NCBI RefSeq assembly: GCF_029203305.1
Contig: NC_089461.1
Span: forward strand, 2,046,001 to 2,110,000
Reading direction: 5' to 3'
Length of the DNA stretch: 64,000 nt
From: Yamadazyma tenuis
Taxonomy: Eukaryota > Ascomycota > Pichiomycetes > Serinales > Debaryomycetaceae
Below the pieces are notes generated by a model that saw only the letters and a program-made list of their open reading frames with translations, searched no databases and had not been told where the DNA came from. Below, in pieces: positions 34,812 through 45,029 of this stretch (positions are counted from its first letter, which is position 1; each line of letters starts with the position of its first letter). A program made the position numbers and the translations under genes.

Positions 34812-36257
34812 TCAAGCACTGGTAGATGATTCTTGGGCCACATCCCCAACAGTACGTAAAAAGCGGTTTATTTCGACGTTTTCATGACTTCCTCTCAATT
34901 CCCAGCCAGGTTCATTGTTGAATACATTTTGCTGTATTTGTTGGGAGTTGGTGTAGAAGAACGAGAAAATATCACTGGCAGTATGGGACCCAGTAGACCA
35001 CCCAATAGAAGCTCTGTTGGAGGTTATGGGTCCAATTGCAGCCCTAATATCACCATCTGAAGTCACCGCATCAACAACTGTTTGGATCTCTTCGTCACTG
35101 GCGTCAGTGACGGCCAATTCAGTAGCTACCCAGTTTTGGACGAAGGTGGTTAACTCAGCTGCTTGGGGATTTGTTTCGTTGAACTCAATTACTTTGCTTT
35201 CAAAGAATAAAGAAGAGTGTGTCTTGTTAAATAACACTTCAGGATAGTAAGTACTCGAATCATCAAGTCCCAAGGTTAATCCTCCAGTCTCATGATCGGC
35301 CGTCACAACCACAATAGTCTCAGTGTCTGTTCCGTCAATGAAATCTTTAACCACTTTGAAGGTTTCATCAAATTCAAGAACTTCTCGGGTATGGCACGCG
35401 GCATCATTATCATGGCCACAATGATCAATAAGGGAACCTTCAATCAAGACAAAAAATCCTTTTGTGGAGTATTCGGTAGCCTTTTCTAATGTTTTCAACG
35501 CCAAAAGTGCCTGTTCCGGCAACGTTGGAGTAATAGAATTGTTGTAGTCAATGGCATAATCCACATCCTCTTGGGCCCAAAATGATAGTGCTGGTAGACT
35601 CAAACCTTCGGCCAAATGTCCATCAAATTCACTTCTGCTTTCAAAATAGGTGAACCCCCTATCCTTTGCTTCTGTTATAAGGTTTCTGTCATCTTCTCTA
35701 CAAGACCCAGTCTCCAGTTTGGGGATCCAATAACATTTTCCTCCTCCAGACATATAATCGACAATTCCACCTTCAAGCATCTGTTCGGCAATTTGGCTCT
35801 GTTTATCTCTTTTGGAAACATGAGCAGCCCAAACTCCTGGAGTAGCATCAGTTAGGGTGGATTTCACCACCAACCCAGTTTTGTAACCTTGAGATTTTAA
35901 GGACTCCATCAAAGTCGTTTTTGCGGTTCCACTTGAATCCACAGAAATACCTCCGTTATAAGTTTTGAAACCAGTGGCATAGGTAGTTGCGGCGGCTGCA
36001 GAGTCAGTGATAAGCGATGAGTTGGACTTGGTTCTGATGGATCCGATAATGAATGGATCCAAATTTAAGGTGTATTTTTGGTCATTTGCAAGGCCAAGCT
36101 GAGTACGTCTGTAGTCTCTAGCCATTGTCAAACCTGAAGGACCAAATCCATCAGGAACCATGAAAATGATGTTTTTCTTGCCAAATGTTGGCACTGGTGT
36201 AGCAGCAGACCAAAGGAATAAAGCAGAAATGATAATGTATAATCTGAGCACAGTCAT
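34812..36257 (-). CDS. PHO8: alkaline phosphatase, Pho8-like
   Basis: This 481-residue zinc/magnesium alkaline phosphatase starts at the ATG at 36257. Catalytic features are MVPDGFGP (metal binding), DSAAAATTYATG with the phosphorylated Ser86, HVSKRDKQSQIAEQML, GSLIDHCGHDNDA and VTADHETGGLTLG. The N-terminus, MTVLRLYIIISALFLWSAATPVP, has almost no cytosolic part and looks like a cleavable signal peptide. S. cerevisiae Pho8 instead has a 30-residue cytosolic tail that directs it to the vacuole by the AP-3 route. This member may therefore be secreted or reach the vacuole differently. A CACGTG site at 36581-36586 upstream could be a Pho4 target. Confidence 0.92.
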   Translation of the reverse strand: MTVLRLYIIISALFLWSAATPVPTFGKKNIIFMVPDGFGPSGLTMARDYRRTQLGLANDQKYTLNLDPFIIGSIRTKSNSSLITDSAAAATTYATGFKTYNGGISVDSSGTAKTTLMESLKSQGYKTGLVVKSTLTDATPGVWAAHVSKRDKQSQIAEQMLEGGIVDYMSGGGKCYWIPKLETGSCREDDRNLITEAKDRGFTYFESRSEFDGHLAEGLSLPALSFWAQEDVDYAIDYNNSITPTLPEQALLALKTLEKATEYSTKGFFVLIEGSLIDHCGHDNDAACHTREVLEFDETFKVVKDFIDGTDTETIVVVTADHETGGLTLGLDDSSTYYPEVLFNKTHSSLFFESKVIEFNETNPQAAELTTFVQNWVATELAVTDASDEEIQTVVDAVTSDGDIRAAIGPITSNRASIGWSTGSHTASDIFSFFYTNSQQIQQNVFNNEPGWELRGSHENVEINRFLRTVGDVAQESSTSA

Positions 36258-37600
36258 TGTAAATGGTTGCAAATGAGAATTTGCAAAAAACTATATTACA
36301 AAGTCTAGTTTGAGCGACTAAATAGATATGAGTTTCAATCTAAGTGTATTACTGAACTGTAATCAAAAGTGAACTGTTCATTTGAATCGGTTGGGAAAGA
36401 GGTTTATATAGGTAAGTCAGAACAGTTACCAAACAGTAAATTAGGACAAGAAAAAATGTTGCAAGAACGTGCAAGAGACAAGAAAAAAAGAGGAACTAAA
36501 AGAGCTGCAGGCAATTTAGAGGACAATAAAGGGGAAAATGTGATTGGTTTCAAGTGCTGGTGGTTTTCGTATCTTATAAGCACGTGGTTGCCGTGCTTCC
36601 TACGGCTGCAAGCTATTGCCTCTTCAGTAGACATAGATATGGTGCTATCGGTGGAATCGGAATTGAGAGTCCAAGCTTAGAGTCGTCTCGCTTCAAATTT
36701 TTCATGATTGGACGGACGGTTTTAGGAACCAACGTCTATCATCGCATATTGATAGACACAGGGTTCTTTATGCACAATAAACGTGGTTTCTTTCTTTTAT
36801 GTTTCGTAAATAATGATAATAACCGTGGGTGCTATTCGGGCTTCGCTATCATGTTTCGTAATCACCTTACGGCAATGATTGCGTTCGTAACTCTGGAAGA
36901 TGTTCTTTAGAACAATGTTTATATAAAGAAAATACCTACTTACGTCCACTCAAGCCAATTGAGTCAATTGACACTTCTTAAGGTTCAGTTGATCCCAATA
37001 TATGACACCCGTTTAAATGGGATCTTGAAGTTTGTTAGCAGAGGTGTGAAATTCTTTGGAAATATCTGTTTAATGAGATCTAAAAAAGTAATAAACATTA
37101 ATTCAGTGAAATTCGCAGTTCTTGCTAAAACACACAATAAAGGTAAATAGACGAAAAATCATCCGAAATTTTTCCAAAAAAACACACAACATATCCTCAA
37201 CTCTTTATATTGTCCAGTACTTCTCCTAATATCTCTAACCCAAAAATGGTCCACTAAGTACCAGCTATTTATGGAATCAACTAAAGTCGTGCGCTGTACA
37301 CAATCTGTCGATGAAAAATTTCCTCACTCGCTCTCCCTTTGTTTTAAAAACCAAAAGCGATTTGTAAAAGGTCAGCGGCGAGAAGACACCCAGTTAATTT
37401 ATCGAATAATTGCGAAATTGACCCATTCATTTTCTAATATTCTGACCTAAGACTTCACACTAGTACACGTATAGTATCAGCCAAGCTCTCCTAGCTTTTT
37501 TTCGGTCTGATTAATCATAATTTCATTTCCCTCCCGTTACTTTTGCATTTAGCCTTTTGTGTCCAAACTACCCACCGATACTAATTTTGCATTTTCAACA
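36258..37600. other. divergent intergenic region PHO8/PP2A
   Basis: In this 1.3 kb gap the PHO8 side has CACGTGG (36581-36587), and the middle has an 11 bp direct repeat ATGTTTCGTAA (36799-36809 and 36851-36861). GTCGTGC (minus-strand GCACGAC) is at 37286-37292, about 310 bp before the PP2A start. Two frames of 103 and 118 codons in the PHO8 half look like chance. Confidence 0.5.
36581..36586. promoter_or_regulatory. E-box CACGTG, candidate Pho4 site
   Basis: CACGTG followed by G (CACGTGG) lies about 325 bp upstream of the alkaline phosphatase start. CACGTGGG/T is the high-affinity Pho4 sequence in yeasts, so phosphate control is plausible; Cbf1 could also bind it. Confidence 0.4.
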
Positions 37601-38632
37601 ATGGATTTAGACACAGATGTTCCCATGGAAGATGTCAGTGATGACCACAGCGAAACCTACCAAGGAGGTGCCAAGATTGATGCATCAAAATCGAAACCCC
37701 TGGAGCTCACTGGAGACAGCGTAAACCAGCTAGACCAGTGGATCGAGAAATTGGCCAACTGTGAGCCATTATCCGAACAAGACGTCAAACGTCTATGCGA
37801 CATGGCGGTAGATGTGTTACAATTTGAAGAAAATGTCCAACCTGTCCAAGTTCCCGTTACCATTTGTGGTGACGTCCATGGACAGTTTCATGATTTAATG
37901 GAGTTATTTAAAATTGGTGGTCCTTGCCCTGACACAAACTATTTGTTCATGGGAGACTATGTCGATAGAGGATATTACTCGGTCGAAACCGTTTCATTTT
38001 TGGTGTGCATGAAGGTAAGGTACCCCAACAGAATTACCATCTTACGTGGTAATCACGAATCCCGTCAAATCACTCAAGTCTATGGGTTCTACGACGAATG
38101 CTTGCGTAAGTATGGAAGTGCCAACGTGTGGAAGGTGTTTACCGATTTGTTTGATTATTTCCCCATTACGGCCTTGGTGGATAATAAGATTTTCTGTCTT
38201 CACGGAGGATTGTCCCCAATGATTGAAACCATTGACCAGGTTCGTGAATTGAACCGAATTCAAGAGGTTCCTCATGAAGGCCCAATGTGTGACTTGTTAT
38301 GGTCGGATCCCGATGACCGTGGTGGATGGGGAATCTCTCCAAGAGGTGCTGGCTTCACTTTTGGACAAGATATCTCTGAACAATTTAACCATACCAATGA
38401 CTTGAGTTTGATAGCTCGTGCCCATCAATTGGTAATGGAAGGGTATTCTTGGTCTCATCAGCAATCAGTGGTGACGATATTCTCGGCTCCTAATTATTGT
38501 TACCGTTGCGGTAATCAAGCAGCTATCATGGAAGTAGACGAGATGCACAACAGACAATTTTTGCAGTATGATCCTTCGATCAGACCAGGTGAACCTACTG
38601 TCACCAGAAAGACTCCGGACTACTTCTTGTGA
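37601..38632 (+). CDS. PPH21: PP2A catalytic subunit (Pph21/Pph22)
   Basis: The 343-residue protein phosphatase 2A catalytic subunit starts at the ATG at 37601 ([15 protein letters not shown]). An acidic N-terminal extension of about 50 residues precedes the core, as in S. cerevisiae Pph21/22. Metal and phosphate ligands are in [20 protein letters not shown] and [20 protein letters not shown]. The tail TPDYFL is the methylation and regulatory-subunit binding end. It acts in cell-cycle, TOR and morphogenesis control. In S. cerevisiae PPH21 is beside RPL41B-SRF1-CDC53 and PPH22 near VMA1-RPL41A-YDL183C; all those genes follow here in a single block. Confidence 0.96.
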   Translation: MDLDTDVPMEDVSDDHSETYQGGAKIDASKSKPLELTGDSVNQLDQWIEKLANCEPLSEQDVKRLCDMAVDVLQFEENVQPVQVPVTICGDVHGQFHDLMELFKIGGPCPDTNYLFMGDYVDRGYYSVETVSFLVCMKVRYPNRITILRGNHESRQITQVYGFYDECLRKYGSANVWKVFTDLFDYFPITALVDNKIFCLHGGLSPMIETIDQVRELNRIQEVPHEGPMCDLLWSDPDDRGGWGISPRGAGFTFGQDISEQFNHTNDLSLIARAHQLVMEGYSWSHQQSVVTIFSAPNYCYRCGNQAAIMEVDEMHNRQFLQYDPSIRPGEPTVTRKTPDYFL

Positions 38633-38885
38633 ATGCTGTTACTGCCGCTACGAGTTATGTTTGTAATGACAATATTGTTTGGTTGTATCGAATAGAGAAG
38701 CGAAAATTCGAGACGTAGCCACATCGCCCGCCCTGTGCCCCCTTAGCATCTCCCCAGCGCCTCGGTGCCGCTAGCTGGCACCAAAAACCGACGTGCGCCC
38801 ACCATCAAAATTTGCCAATTCTAACCAACCAGAATTCAATCTTTTCGCACAGTAATCAAAGCTCTCATTCTTCAACTACATCAAC

Positions 38886-40070
38886 ATGTTAAGATTATCA
38901 AACAGCCGTTTACAGCTGAAAGTTGTGAACGTTTCTCCAGTAGTTGCCCTCACGTGCACGAGATCGCTCTACACTCCCGTGTTGGAGCAGGACATCAACA
39001 TCACCAGAACCGGTAAGGTCAATGTGTCTGTAGGTCCAGGAGGACGTTCTTCAAGAACCGGGTATGTGGCAACTGTGTTTGGTGCCAGCGGGTTTTTGGG
39101 ACGTTATGTGACCAGTAAGTTGGCCAAGCACGGAACTGTCGTGGTTGTACCCTTCAGAAACGAAATGAAGAAGAGATTTTTGAAAGTCACCGGAGACTTG
39201 GGAGTGGTTAACTTTGTAGAATGGGACCCCAGAAACATCAAGTCGATTCAAGAAAGTGTGGCCCATTCCGACATTGTGTTCAACTGTGTGGGAGCCGATT
39301 ATCACACCAAGAACTTCTCCATGGCTGATGTGAATATTGGTATCACTGAAAGAATTGCACAGGCCGTCAAGGAAGCAGGTAACCCAAGATTCATTCACGT
39401 TTCTTCATACAATGCTAACCCTAACTCCAAGTCGGTGTTCTATGCCACTAAGGGGGTTGGAGAACAAATCGTTAGGGACCTCGTGCCCGATGCCACTATT
39501 GTCAGACCTTCTCCTACCTACGGAAGAGAAGATAACTTATTGAACTACTTGGGTCCTAAATTGAAGATGTGGACCCCCAACAGAAATGCCAAAGAGGTGC
39601 ACCCCGTGCATGTTCTTGACGTTGCCCGTGCATTGGAAAAGATTGGATATGACGATTCTACTGTGGGTAAGACTTTTGAATTATACGGACCTGAAAAATA
39701 CTCCTTCAGAGAAATCAGAGAGATGATTCACGGTATAACCCAGGACTTCTCGCAAGTGGGTCCCTTCTCATACAAGTTTGCTGACTATCAGATTCCTTTA
39801 CCATTGGCCAAGTTGGCAGCTGATATAAAGCAATTGCCATACTGGAGGTTGACCAACTCCGATCAGGTGCAAAGACATGTGATCAACCAGGTGATCGATG
39901 CAAACGCCAGCACTTTCAAAGACTTGGGCATTGAAGATACCACCAAGTTACCAGAAGTGTTATTCACCTATGTTAAGCACTGGAGACATCCATTGATTGC
40001 ACAAGAAGGAGCTTCTAGCTCGTCTGCCAAGGAACTCAAGAGATTACGGGAAATCCAGCATTTTACTTAG
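38886..40070 (+). CDS. mitochondrial complex I 39/40 kDa subunit (NDUFA9)
   Basis: This 394-residue protein belongs to the atypical short-chain dehydrogenase family of NDUFA9 (NUEM in Yarrowia, NUO40 in Neurospora). It is a NADPH-binding accessory subunit at the junction of the complex I matrix arm. The N-terminus is a presequence (MLRLSNSRLQLKVVNV, then CTRSLYTP). The nucleotide-binding loop is TVFGASGFLGRYV. FVEWDPRN, FIHVSSYNANPNSKS, YATKGVGEQIVRD and RPSPTYGREDNLLNYLG follow, all matching the family. Together with the LYR subunit at 24169 it shows a complete respiratory chain. It starts from the first ATG, 38886. Confidence 0.93.
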   Translation: MLRLSNSRLQLKVVNVSPVVALTCTRSLYTPVLEQDINITRTGKVNVSVGPGGRSSRTGYVATVFGASGFLGRYVTSKLAKHGTVVVVPFRNEMKKRFLKVTGDLGVVNFVEWDPRNIKSIQESVAHSDIVFNCVGADYHTKNFSMADVNIGITERIAQAVKEAGNPRFIHVSSYNANPNSKSVFYATKGVGEQIVRDLVPDATIVRPSPTYGREDNLLNYLGPKLKMWTPNRNAKEVHPVHVLDVARALEKIGYDDSTVGKTFELYGPEKYSFREIREMIHGITQDFSQVGPFSYKFADYQIPLPLAKLAADIKQLPYWRLTNSDQVQRHVINQVIDANASTFKDLGIEDTTKLPEVLFTYVKHWRHPLIAQEGASSSSAKELKRLREIQHFT

Positions 40071-40242
40071 GTGGTTACCCCGAAAAGTGCTTGTATAATG
40101 TATGTATATCACAAATAAATTGCATAGATTGGTGTTGGTTTTGGTTTTTAGCAGCCAAGTGCGGGTTCATCCGAGCGTGAGAAATAGATCTATTGGATCT
40201 GATTCTTCTTCAAACACATACTTTTACCTTATTGTATTGTCC

Positions 40243-40809
40243 ATGTATACACTTCCAGACATCAAAGAGGTGACAAACCTATCACACGAAAAACAGAGTC
40301 AGCTTTTGGACAACTTGTTCGAACCCTGTCCCACGCTAACAGCTATTTTATTGCAGACGGTGCTTGCGACCTCAACTCCATTTTCTTCCTACAAGCAGCT
40401 CATTGAAACTAGCAGGACACAGCTCTTGGAGTACTTACGGTCTTCTGAACAGGAATCCGAAAAAACGGGAGAAATAAGACCCGAAATAGCCAAAATCATA
40501 TCTGCCCATCCTCGCCTTGGAGGTGCTAAAAAGGTGCAACTCAGTGATCATTCTTCCGCAGAGCAAAAATCGTTACAGGGAAGCCAGGAGGAGACAGAGA
40601 TGCTTGCAAAATTGAACGCACAATACGAGGAAGCGTTTCCAGGGCTTCGGTATGTTGTTTTTGTGAATGGTAGATCAAGGCAAGTGATCATGGACAATAT
40701 GAGACAGAGAATTGCTCGTGGCGACATTCGAACAGAGAGAAGAGAGGCATTCGATGCCATGTGCGACATTGCCTTGGATCGGGCGCTGAAGTTGGGTGCT
40801 AAGTTATAG
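40243..40809 (+). CDS. OHCU decarboxylase (urate degradation)
   Basis: The 188-residue protein belongs to the 2-oxo-4-hydroxy-4-carboxy-5-ureidoimidazoline decarboxylase family, which converts a uricase product to S-allantoin in purine catabolism. I use the ATG at 40243 (MYTLPDIKEVTNL); the longer frame to 40102 is the leader. The catalytic signature AHPRLGG (His89) is present, followed by LNAQYEEAFPGLRYVVFVNGRSR and the C-terminal helix AFDAMCDIALDRALKLGAKL. There is no clear C-terminal peroxisome signal, the last residues being AKL, only a weak variant of SKL. S. cerevisiae lacks urate oxidation, so the gene fits the inferred clade. The neighbouring genes are unrelated to purine use. Confidence 0.87.
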   Translation: MYTLPDIKEVTNLSHEKQSQLLDNLFEPCPTLTAILLQTVLATSTPFSSYKQLIETSRTQLLEYLRSSEQESEKTGEIRPEIAKIISAHPRLGGAKKVQLSDHSSAEQKSLQGSQEETEMLAKLNAQYEEAFPGLRYVVFVNGRSRQVIMDNMRQRIARGDIRTERREAFDAMCDIALDRALKLGAKL

Positions 40810-41191
40810 ATAGATATCAGTTAATACATATGAAGAGAAAAGTGCTGTGAGACTTGAAACTGAAACCGTCTTATCTGCGGTCGTGCCCCGTGCATCGGGA
40901 CTTTCCAGGGTGTGGAAGAAAAGGCATTTGGGAATAAATGATGAAATATGGACCTAAGACGCCCATAAAAATAGGTTTATACCCGAAGAAGTCTCTATTA
41001 GACCAATGAAACCTTCATAATACAGCCCAATTGTTGCTCCAACGCCCTTGAAATCACATAAGCAACTCCTGTTCATCCAACATGCCCTGTAGACCTCGCG
41101 CACGACCCGCGCTCATTACTCGAAATTTCGTCCAGCTTTAGGGATACTTTAGTTTCTAGGCACTCATTCAGGTTTAGTTTAGATTAATAAG
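40810..41191. promoter_or_regulatory. VMA1 upstream region
   Basis: This 382 bp gap has GCACGAC at 41100-41106 (about 86 bp before the ATG), inside the longer CGCGCACGACC also seen upstream of RPP1, and GTCGTGC at 40880-40886 on the other strand. No TATA box is obvious. Confidence 0.45.
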
Positions 41192-43178
41192 ATGGTATGT
41201 GAACCATTACAAAGCCACATACATTTAGCATCGACTCCCGACACCAATTGCGTCGTCATGGTGCCGATGTTGTTTGTGGGACTATCCATTATCGTTGACT
41301 ATGATTACTAACTTCCTCCCCTTTTAGGCTGGTGCTTTAGAAAACGCCCGTAAGGAGATCAAACGTCTTTCCTTAGATGATGCCGCCGAATCCCTGTACG
41401 GACAAATCTTCTCTGTTTCTGGTCCTGTCATTGTGGCCGAAAACATGATTGGATGTGCCATGTACGAGTTGGTAAAGGTTGGACATGATAATTTGGTTGG
41501 TGAGGTTATTCGTATTAATGGTGACAAGGCCACCATCCAGGTCTACGAAGAAACTGCCGGTGTTACTGTCGGGGACCCCGTATTGAGAACCGGAAAGCCG
41601 TTGTCGGTGGAATTGGGTCCTGGATTGGTGGAAACTATTTACGATGGAATTCAACGTCCTTTGAAGGCCATTAAGGATATTTCTCAGTCCATTTACATCC
41701 CAAGAGGTATTGATGCTCCTTCTTTGTCGAGAACCGTTGAGTACGACTTCAAGCCTGCTAACGTTAAGGTCGGTGACCACGTGACTGGCGGTGACATTTT
41801 TGGATCTGTGTTTGAAAACTCATTGTTGGATAACCATCCAATCTTAGTGCCTCCAAGAGCTAAAGGTACGGTTACTCATGTGGCCGAAGCCGGCTCCTAC
41901 AAGGTTGATGAACCATTATTGGAAGTTGAGTTTGACGGCAAGAAACACTCCTACTCGATGATGCACACCTGGCCTGTCAGAGTCCCCAGACCTGTGGCCG
42001 AAAAATTGAAGGCTGATTACCCGTTATTGACTGGTCAGAGAGTCTTGGATGCTTTGTTCCCATGTGTTCAAGGTGGTACTACTTGTATTCCCGGGGCCTT
42101 TGGGTGTGGTAAGACGGTTATCTCCCAATCTTTATCAAAGTTTTCTAACTCCGATGTTATCGTCTATGTTGGTTGTGGTGAACGTGGTAATGAGATGGCT
42201 GAAGTGTTGATGGAATTCCCAGAATTATTCACTGAAATCAATGGTAGAAAGGAACCAATTATGAAGAGAACCTCTTTGGTGGCCAACACTTCGAACATGC
42301 CGGTAGCAGCTAGAGAAGCCTCCATTTACACTGGTATTACCCTTGCTGAATATTTCAGAGATCAAGGTAAGAACGTGTCTATGATTGCTGATTCTTCTTC
42401 TCGTTGGGCCGAAGCTTTGAGAGAAATCTCCGGTAGATTGGGTGAAATGCCTGCTGATCAAGGTTTCCCAGCTTATTTGGGTTCTAAGTTGGCCTCTTTC
42501 TACGAAAGAGCTGGTAAAGCTATTGCTTTAGGCTCTCCAGACAGAATTGGTTCTGTGTCCATTGTTGCTGCTGTTTCCCCAGCCGGTGGTGATTTCTCCG
42601 ATCCAGTCACCACTTCTACTTTGGGTATTACCCAAGTTTTCTGGGGTTTGGATAAGAAATTGGCTCAAAGAAAGCATTTCCCATCTATTAATACTGCCGT
42701 TTCATACTCCAAGTATACCGGAATTTTGGATAACTATTATGATAATAACTATCCCGAATTCGCTACTTTGAGAGACAGGATCAGAGAAATCTTGTCTAAT
42801 GCCGAAGAATTAGAACAAGTTGTTCAATTGGTTGGTAAGTCTGCATTATCTGATTCAGATAAGATTACTTTGGATGTTGCTACCTTGATCAAGGAAGACT
42901 TCTTGCAACAAAATGGGTACTCCACTTATGATCAGTTTTGTCCAATTTGGAAGACTTACGATATGATGAGAGCATTCATGGCTTACCACGATGAAGCGCA
43001 AAAGGCAGTTGCCAACGGTGGTCAATGGTCTAAGTTGAGTGAGTCTACTAGTGATGTTAAGCATGCTGTTTCTTCCGCTAAGTTCTTTGAACCTTCAAGT
43101 GGTGCCGAAGCTGGTGCTAAAGAATACGGTGACTTGTTGACTAAGATCTCAGAAAGATTTGCCGAAGTTTCTGAGTAA
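41192..43178 (+). CDS. VMA1: V-ATPase catalytic subunit A, two exons
   Basis: The coding sequence is 41192-41194 joined to 41328-43178: exon 1 is only the ATG. The 133-base intron starts GTATGT (41195), has a perfect TACTAAC (41306-41312) and ends TTTTAG (41327). Exon 2 gives [15 protein letters not shown], so the 617-residue product has the exact length of mature yeast Vma1. It is the ATP-hydrolysing subunit of the vacuolar proton pump, with P-loop GAFGCGKT (257-264). The S. cerevisiae gene has the VDE intein inserted before Cys284; here [11 protein letters not shown] is continuous (Cys284 codon at 42174), so no intein is present. Codon bias is strong. Confidence 0.97.
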
Positions 43179-43274
43179 TTGTTCGATAGACACATGTTCA
43201 TTTAATTCTCCTTAGTTGGATGTTTTGTTTGTTAGTACCTAGATAAAAATTCACAAATTATCATATAATCCCTA

Positions 43275-44477
43275 TTATGAAGCGCAACTGAATAGCCCAA
43301 TTGTAGATATGAAACACGAAGTGATAAAGTTTTCAGTCCCGTTAACCAAATCCAAAATCTCTTCCATAGAATCAAGAGCACTTCCTTCACCTCTAACAAA
43401 CCGTTCTTGTTGTCTCAAGTCATCAGGGAATGGCATGGCATATGGTGTGTATGGGTCGCTGAGGTGGGTTGGCTGCAAAATCGGGAGAATCGAGTTCGAG
43501 CTGCTGGGATCACAACGGAGATTTTGCAACGCCAAGTCCATTTGATCAAGAGGTTCTTGAGCAGTGAAGAAGATATTCAGTCCTTCAGTAGAAACATCAA
43601 GTTGTTTTTCAATATCGGGAACAGGTTTCGAACCGGTAAACCAATCAAAGAGCCTCCCCTTTTCTTTTGTTCCTCTTTTTTCAATTTCCTTACTAAAGTA
43701 TGGGTGTTTTCCTTCAGAAACCTGAGTGTTGTGTTGAGACTCGTTAGGACGGAATCTAGCCAATCTCTCTTCTAAATAGTCTTGGAAAGAGTCATTGCTG
43801 AAGAAGTTTCTCTCGTTAAGGATGGTTTGACGAAGTCTCGGTTTAGGTCCTATTTCGGCGATTGAAGGAACATTCGGGGAAATTCCCCCACTCTGCTCAA
43901 AAAAGTGTCCTGGAATAATGCTCTCAATGCTTCTGAGAGATCCCGATACTACTCCTGAAGAGTCAGTTTCAATATCAAAAGAACCAGTACTGGGACCTCT
44001 TTGTGTCAAAGAGGTGGATTCTAGCTGGGGAAACTGACAGTTGCCAATCTTACCGTTGGAAAGAATAGTGATTTCATGTTCTGGAATACTAGATACTTGG
44101 GTAGGAATAGGTGGTTCAACAGGAGTTGGATCATTAATTGTTTGTGGTGAAACACTGTCCTCCGTACAAGGACTGGGAGAAAGCTCAGGGATGGTCAAGG
44201 AAGCGTAGTTTTTGGACAGGCTCCGCACCCTTAATGGGGGAGATTCACTGAAGGAGAATGCAAGCTCTAAATTGATTTCTGAGAGGTTGTTTTCTGATTC
44301 AGTAATTTGTTTTGACTGGTCGTTTTGTGGTTTGTGTATCGAGATATTCTTGGTAGTAACAACGGCTAAAGCAGCTCTCAGAGAATATGGCTCGGACACA
44401 AACCTTCTCTTGAGCAGTATTCTTTGGGTTTCGTATACTTGATCTCTTAAAGGTGCCGACTCTAATACTCCACTCAT
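43275..44477 (-). CDS. unknown Ser/Pro-rich protein
   Basis: I do not recognise this 400-residue protein. The frame is long, starts from an ATG at 44477 and fits neatly between VMA1 and RPL41, so I take it as real. It is rich in Ser, Pro, Glu and Asn, with few long hydrophobic stretches, no signal peptide and no membrane helix, and is probably largely disordered. Short ordered-looking blocks are the N-terminus (LRDQVYETQRILLKRRFVSEPY), RLRQTILNERNFFSNDSFQDYLEERLARF (about 230-260) and GRLFDWFTGSKPVPDIEKQL (about 285-305). The C-terminal region has MEEILDLVNGTENFITSCF. It may be a regulatory or adaptor protein, but I cannot assign a function. Confidence 0.7.
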   Translation of the reverse strand: MSGVLESAPLRDQVYETQRILLKRRFVSEPYSLRAALAVVTTKNISIHKPQNDQSKQITESENNLSEINLELAFSFSESPPLRVRSLSKNYASLTIPELSPSPCTEDSVSPQTINDPTPVEPPIPTQVSSIPEHEITILSNGKIGNCQFPQLESTSLTQRGPSTGSFDIETDSSGVVSGSLRSIESIIPGHFFEQSGGISPNVPSIAEIGPKPRLRQTILNERNFFSNDSFQDYLEERLARFRPNESQHNTQVSEGKHPYFSKEIEKRGTKEKGRLFDWFTGSKPVPDIEKQLDVSTEGLNIFFTAQEPLDQMDLALQNLRCDPSSSNSILPILQPTHLSDPYTPYAMPFPDDLRQQERFVRGEGSALDSMEEILDLVNGTENFITSCFISTIGLFSCAS

Positions 44478-44951
44478 AGCCTGGTACTAGAATTTGTAAG
44501 TTCAGCCGTGCGTTTGCAGCCATTTTTTCAGCCAGAACGAGTGAGAAAATGAAGGCGTGCACTCACCAGCAACATCGACGTATGGTCATCGACATACAAA
44601 ATTGAACCAATTTGCCACGGTCACAAGCGACGCAGAAGATGATCATGTCAATTGAACTCAGAGAATATCTACAATAGGAGGAAGATCAAATGAAATCCCA
44701 AGCACAAAGGTAAAATACAAAATGTATATTTGGACTAGTATTAACGAGCTAGGTTAAATTCCAAAGCGTAAAATCACGGGTTGTAATACCAACAAGGCGA
44801 ATAAGATACGCCAACATGGATATACTTCAAATTATATCAATTCCCTTCAGAGTGAACTGGAGAAAATAGCATTTAATTTCAGTTAGCGACTCCATTCAAC
44901 ATCACCTTTAGGGCACTTCAACACCGCATCCGGCGAGGCAGGATAGTCCGA
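44478..44951. other. gap between unknown gene and RPL41
   Basis: This 474 bp gap lies downstream of RPL41 and upstream of the unknown leftward gene. It is AT rich toward RPL41 and should hold the unknown gene's promoter and the RPL41 terminator. I see no other gene. Confidence 0.45.
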
Positions 44952-45029
44952 TTACTTGGATCTAGCTCTAACCTTCCGTCTCTTTCTTTTCAATCTTCTA
45001 ACTCTCTTTTTTCTCCACTTATTTCTCAT
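44952..45029 (-). CDS. RPL41: 60S ribosomal protein eL41 (25 residues)
   Basis: This 26-codon frame including TAA is easily missed by length filters. It encodes the 25-residue, extremely basic eL41 (starting MRNKWRKKR, ending RKVRARSK), which differs from the S. cerevisiae protein at only about two positions. eL41 is a single helix at the subunit interface (bridge eB12). ATG is at 45029 on the minus strand. GTGGAAATTTT (minus, 45071-45081) and a GCACGAC motif (45132-45138) lie upstream, like the elements near the other ribosomal genes here. Its place between VMA1 and the YDL183C-like gene matches YDL184C, and its place beside SRF1-CDC53 matches YDL133C-A. Confidence 0.97.
   Translation of the reverse strand: MRNKWRKKRVRRLKRKRRKVRARSK

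Noticed and set aside
36554..36910. 118-codon open frame upstream of the PP2A gene
   Set aside because: Composition is random, there are no hydrophobic or domain patterns, and it overlaps another chance frame; it lies in a divergent promoter region.
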